A stretch of 64,000 nt of DNA from Metallyticus violacea. Taxonomy: Eukaryota; Arthropoda; Insecta; Mantodea; Metallyticidae. The stretch lies in the NCBI GenBank assembly GCA_030762175.1, contig CM060840.1:36493501-36557500 (forward strand), given 5' to 3'. Below the pieces are notes generated by a model. The model did no database searches and was not told the DNA's origin. It worked only from the letters and a program-made list of their open reading frames with translations. Of this stretch, positions 61,036 to 64,000 are shown piece by piece. Both the position numbers and the translations under genes were made by a program. Every line of letters begins with the position of its first letter. Positions within the stretch are counted from its first letter, which is position 1.

Positions 61036-64000
61036 ATGTATCAGCAATTTTAATACGGCATGCTTTTTTTAATTTTAAAATATTAATAATGTGCAAAAAT
61101 GTAACTCCTATGACATATTCATCGTGGGTTTAGCCGTCTGGCTCGTCCCATCTCCATCAGAACTGTTTTCTCAATCGTCCAACATTTCATTTGTCTTGGA
61201 TTTTCCTCTATATACAGCCATTTTTATATTTTCCTGGTCCATTAATCTTTTATTTGTTTTCTTTATTTTATTAATTATTTCCTTATTTCCTCATCGGTTA
61301 ATTATTCATACGAGACACACTAGACACTGTTCTCAAAATTCTCATCTCTGAAATTTCTTTCATTTTTTTGCTAGTATTTGCCACTATACTAAGTTTGTGT
61401 GCGCGTTTGCTCTGCTTGGAACAGTAACTTTCTCTCTCATCTTCGATATTTTTCTTTTTTTTTTCTAACCGTTAGATAGTGCCCTTTCTTATTCCTTTCC
61501 TTTATTGCTGTACTTTTGGCCACGTGGTGGTCAGCTCCGGGCTTGTACTTGCTCGAGGCTATTGCCTGGCAAGATGGGAACTAGCATTCCATCGTTCTGC
61601 AACGATATCCTCCAGCAAGGATTGCTCACAACATTCTTTGAAAATTGATAAATTTATAGTCACATTTATGTTCTGTGATGAAAGCACTTATCTTGGCAAA
61701 TAATAAATTATTGCTCTATGTATAATCTACTTCATATTACTTTTTCATTGTTTTACAGTAAAGGTTTGCTTGTAATTTTATATAGACGTTTATTATGTTT
61801 TGCTCTAATTGTGCTCTGATATTGCAGTTGTTTTCTTAATAACGATTTATTCCACCATAGTTTGGTTATATGGGGAAGATTTTAAAACAATTATTTACGT
61901 TAAATACCCGTGCTAAGTCAGTGATTATTTTGAGTTGCCTATATGTAATATACGTAAAATTAAATTAATGCTTCATTTATTTGCAACTGATATTAGGAAT
62001 ATATTATTCAATGGCATATTACAGAATAATGCATATTTCATTCATATGCAAATTATTTATATTAAAATTGAAGAATAGTAATATATGTATTGCACACCTT
62101 GCCCCCATAAAACCGCTTGTCCAAGTGCACCTATGGTAATCTCTTGATATCATTGACCAGTCTTTGCACCGTACATCGAAATGGGTAATGCTTATTGGAG
62201 ATAACGCAGTTCCTGCTCAGAATTGCGTATCAGTAATATCATGTTCATAACCATCTTTACATTTTTACTTAATAGGCTATGTAAATAAACAGAAAAGAGA
62301 TCGGGCTATATAGGCATACTTCAAAACCTTTTTACTCTTTTTTCAAAGTACTTGATATTCATCAAAGCACTTCATCCTATGTAGTAAACTTAATACATAA
62401 TATATTTATTTTATACCAAATATTTGCATTCTTCTGTATTCTGTTCTGGTTGGGCATTTATTGCAAAGTATGTGCCACTCAACTCTGAGTCATCTTGAAT
62501 AAACAGAAAACAGAAAGACTTGGGGAGAGGTATATAAATTGCTACAATGAAGATTCCTAACACAAGAAGGATGATTATGATATACTGAAAGGCAAATTAC
62601 ATTTTTATTAGTATCAGCTTTTCATTATAACGTATAAAGTATTCTAAAATTGTTCTAGACAAATAATTCAAAAGCATCCTTCCTCATATCCTGCACACTA
62701 ACAGGTGGCAGCAATATTTATTTTCATCTATTAATTTGTCTGCGCTGTTCATCAGAATGATAATTGGTTAATGAATAAATAACTAAATATAAATGCACCT
62801 GACTGAATTCAAGGAACAGAGGGGCTCCAAGCTATCATGCTAGTTCCTTGCATAACTTATTATTTTCATAAACGATTTCCCAGACTTTCTCCGTAGATCT
62901 GGTTAAAACAATACCAACAAAACAAAGGCGTTTTATGATATTAACTAACCCTTGGGAATTATCCTATATATGTTAAATATAGCAGTTAAATTTAAACTTT
63001 AGTGTGTAATTATAAGTTTCCTTATAATGACAATTTATTTATTTTGTTTAATTTAATTTTATACATAAACGTTCTATTCGTTAGCTCTAAACCTATTGGA
63101 ATCGTTTTGATGACTTTATAAGATTGCATGACACTGTTACCATTTTTATGCGCATTTTTATACTTCTGTATCTTAAAAACATTACCTTAAGATTTATTTA
63201 ACGATTTTTCCATATTAAAATTCAATAAGTACCCTATAATCAATAATTTAAAAAAACATTAATTAAAATTTTAAACATTAGGTACAAGTAAATGAAATAG
63301 ATTAAACAAAGGTCTTAAAATTAGAGATGGGCTTTTGGGGAAGAGCGTACCTTCTAGCATAAATTAAATTAATTTTATAAAATAAAAAGTAATAAGAAAG
63401 ACAACTATAGATTCCATCCAAAAAAACAAATAAATAAACTGGTGGGCATTCCCAAACCAGAGAGAATTGTCATTAAGAACTTGAGAAGCGAGATAACCCT
63501 AATTATAAATGATAGCTTTGCAAAGCATTTGCATCCAAATATTGCAATACACTTCTACAAGTTGCACAACAATCTTCTGATTTTTTCTATGGAAGTGAAG
63601 TACCCAACGCAGTTTATTTTCTTCAAAATCTTCAATTTTTTAAGACCACCCTACACCATATTCTATTTCACAAACAAGATAGTTCAATACATTAGCGCAT
63701 GCCTTTCCGGTGTTAATTACGCCTATGGATTTTTTATCCGGAAGTAATACCAACAGTAGTCCCCTTCTTGTTGCTTCAGACCTCCCCCCCCCTTCTACCC
63801 TCCATCGCCTTCTATTTCCCACCCTACTCTTCGGCACATTGTTGGTATGATTCAGCCTCTGTTATACTAGGGGTTCAAAATTGGATGAATATTCATGTTA
63901 TGTTTGGTTTTTAAAAGGGAGAGCACGAAGCAAAAAAATAGCCGCTTGGGATTCCGGTGAAAGGAGAAAACCACGTATTGTAACATTGGCCCTTGCTTAA
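61036..64000. other. AT-rich DNA without recognisable gene
   Basis: The 101-codon ORF at 63442-63747 (plus strand, starts MGIPKPERIVIKN) has no recognisable domain and ordinary AT-rich composition. A run of ten C with GC-richer flanks lies near 63782-63792. No repeat family copies were found. Confidence 0.45.

Noticed and set aside
63442..63747. 101-codon plus-strand ORF as a gene
   Set aside because: AT-rich background composition, no recognisable domain, no supporting context.
1..64000. CRISPR array, operon, prophage or bacterial insertion
   Set aside because: No direct-repeat/spacer pattern, no long prokaryote-like ORFs, no ribosome-binding-site pattern; the content is eukaryotic repeats.

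Overview
This window looks like AT-rich, non-coding nuclear DNA of an insect or another arthropod. It has dense T/A homopolymers and (AAT)n, (AT)n, (GT)n and (GA)n arrays, and many short ORFs that shadow each other on both strands. I could not recognise a host protein-coding gene, rRNA or intact tRNA gene. The recognisable content is decayed mobile elements whose families (mariner, Tc1, hAT/CGGBP1-like, non-LTR retrotransposon, tRNA-derived SINEs) are typical of arthropod genomes. Large-genome insects such as cockroaches and other Polyneoptera carry this mix, but the species cannot be fixed from the sequence. The window is probably intergenic or lies inside a very long intron.

Layout. 0-5.8 kb: a 5' part of a mariner transposon (93-915), a class II tRNA-derived SINE ('family A') with an (AAT)n tail, a second mariner with both ends (2301-4091) that is interrupted in the middle, and a 376-bp TIR element (5399-5774). 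8.9-14 kb: a mariner C-terminal scrap on the minus strand, the first copy of a three-copy dispersed repeat ('family C'), an identical 162-bp tandem duplication, a hAT/CGGBP1-like scrap and a diverged 102-bp duplication. 15.3-18 kb: a minisatellite of about 100-bp units split by a family A SINE, then a GC-richer stretch open in several frames, then a family B SINE. 21-25 kb: a Tc1/mariner-superfamily transposase tail, another family A SINE, and a family C copy with a family B SINE nested in it (7-bp target duplication). 29-36 kb: a 151-bp MITE with long inverted repeats, another transposase tail on the minus strand, two family B SINEs (one with a 12-bp target duplication), and a small cluster of palindromic regulator-like motifs. 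42-48 kb: a Tc1 pseudogene, a non-LTR reverse transcriptase pseudogene with a ruined catalytic motif and an internal inverted duplication, an LTR-like promoter/poly(A) arrangement, and a 311-bp element with perfect 35-bp inverted repeats. 50-64 kb: long (AT)n and (GA)n arrays, a fourth mariner fragment closely related to the first, a third family C copy, a Z-DNA-prone tract and a worn family A SINE.

How the parts relate. Nothing here acts as a pathway or operon. The elements record successive insertions: the SINE inside family C and the SINE inside the minisatellite give relative ages, and the two target-site duplications prove retrotransposition for family B. Every transposase or reverse transcriptase region carries stops, frameshifts or lost catalytic residues, so none is likely to be active. 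I found no previously undescribed functional system. The best candidates for undescribed material are the family C repeat, the TIR elements at 5.4, 29.2 and 47.6 kb, and the interrupted minisatellite.
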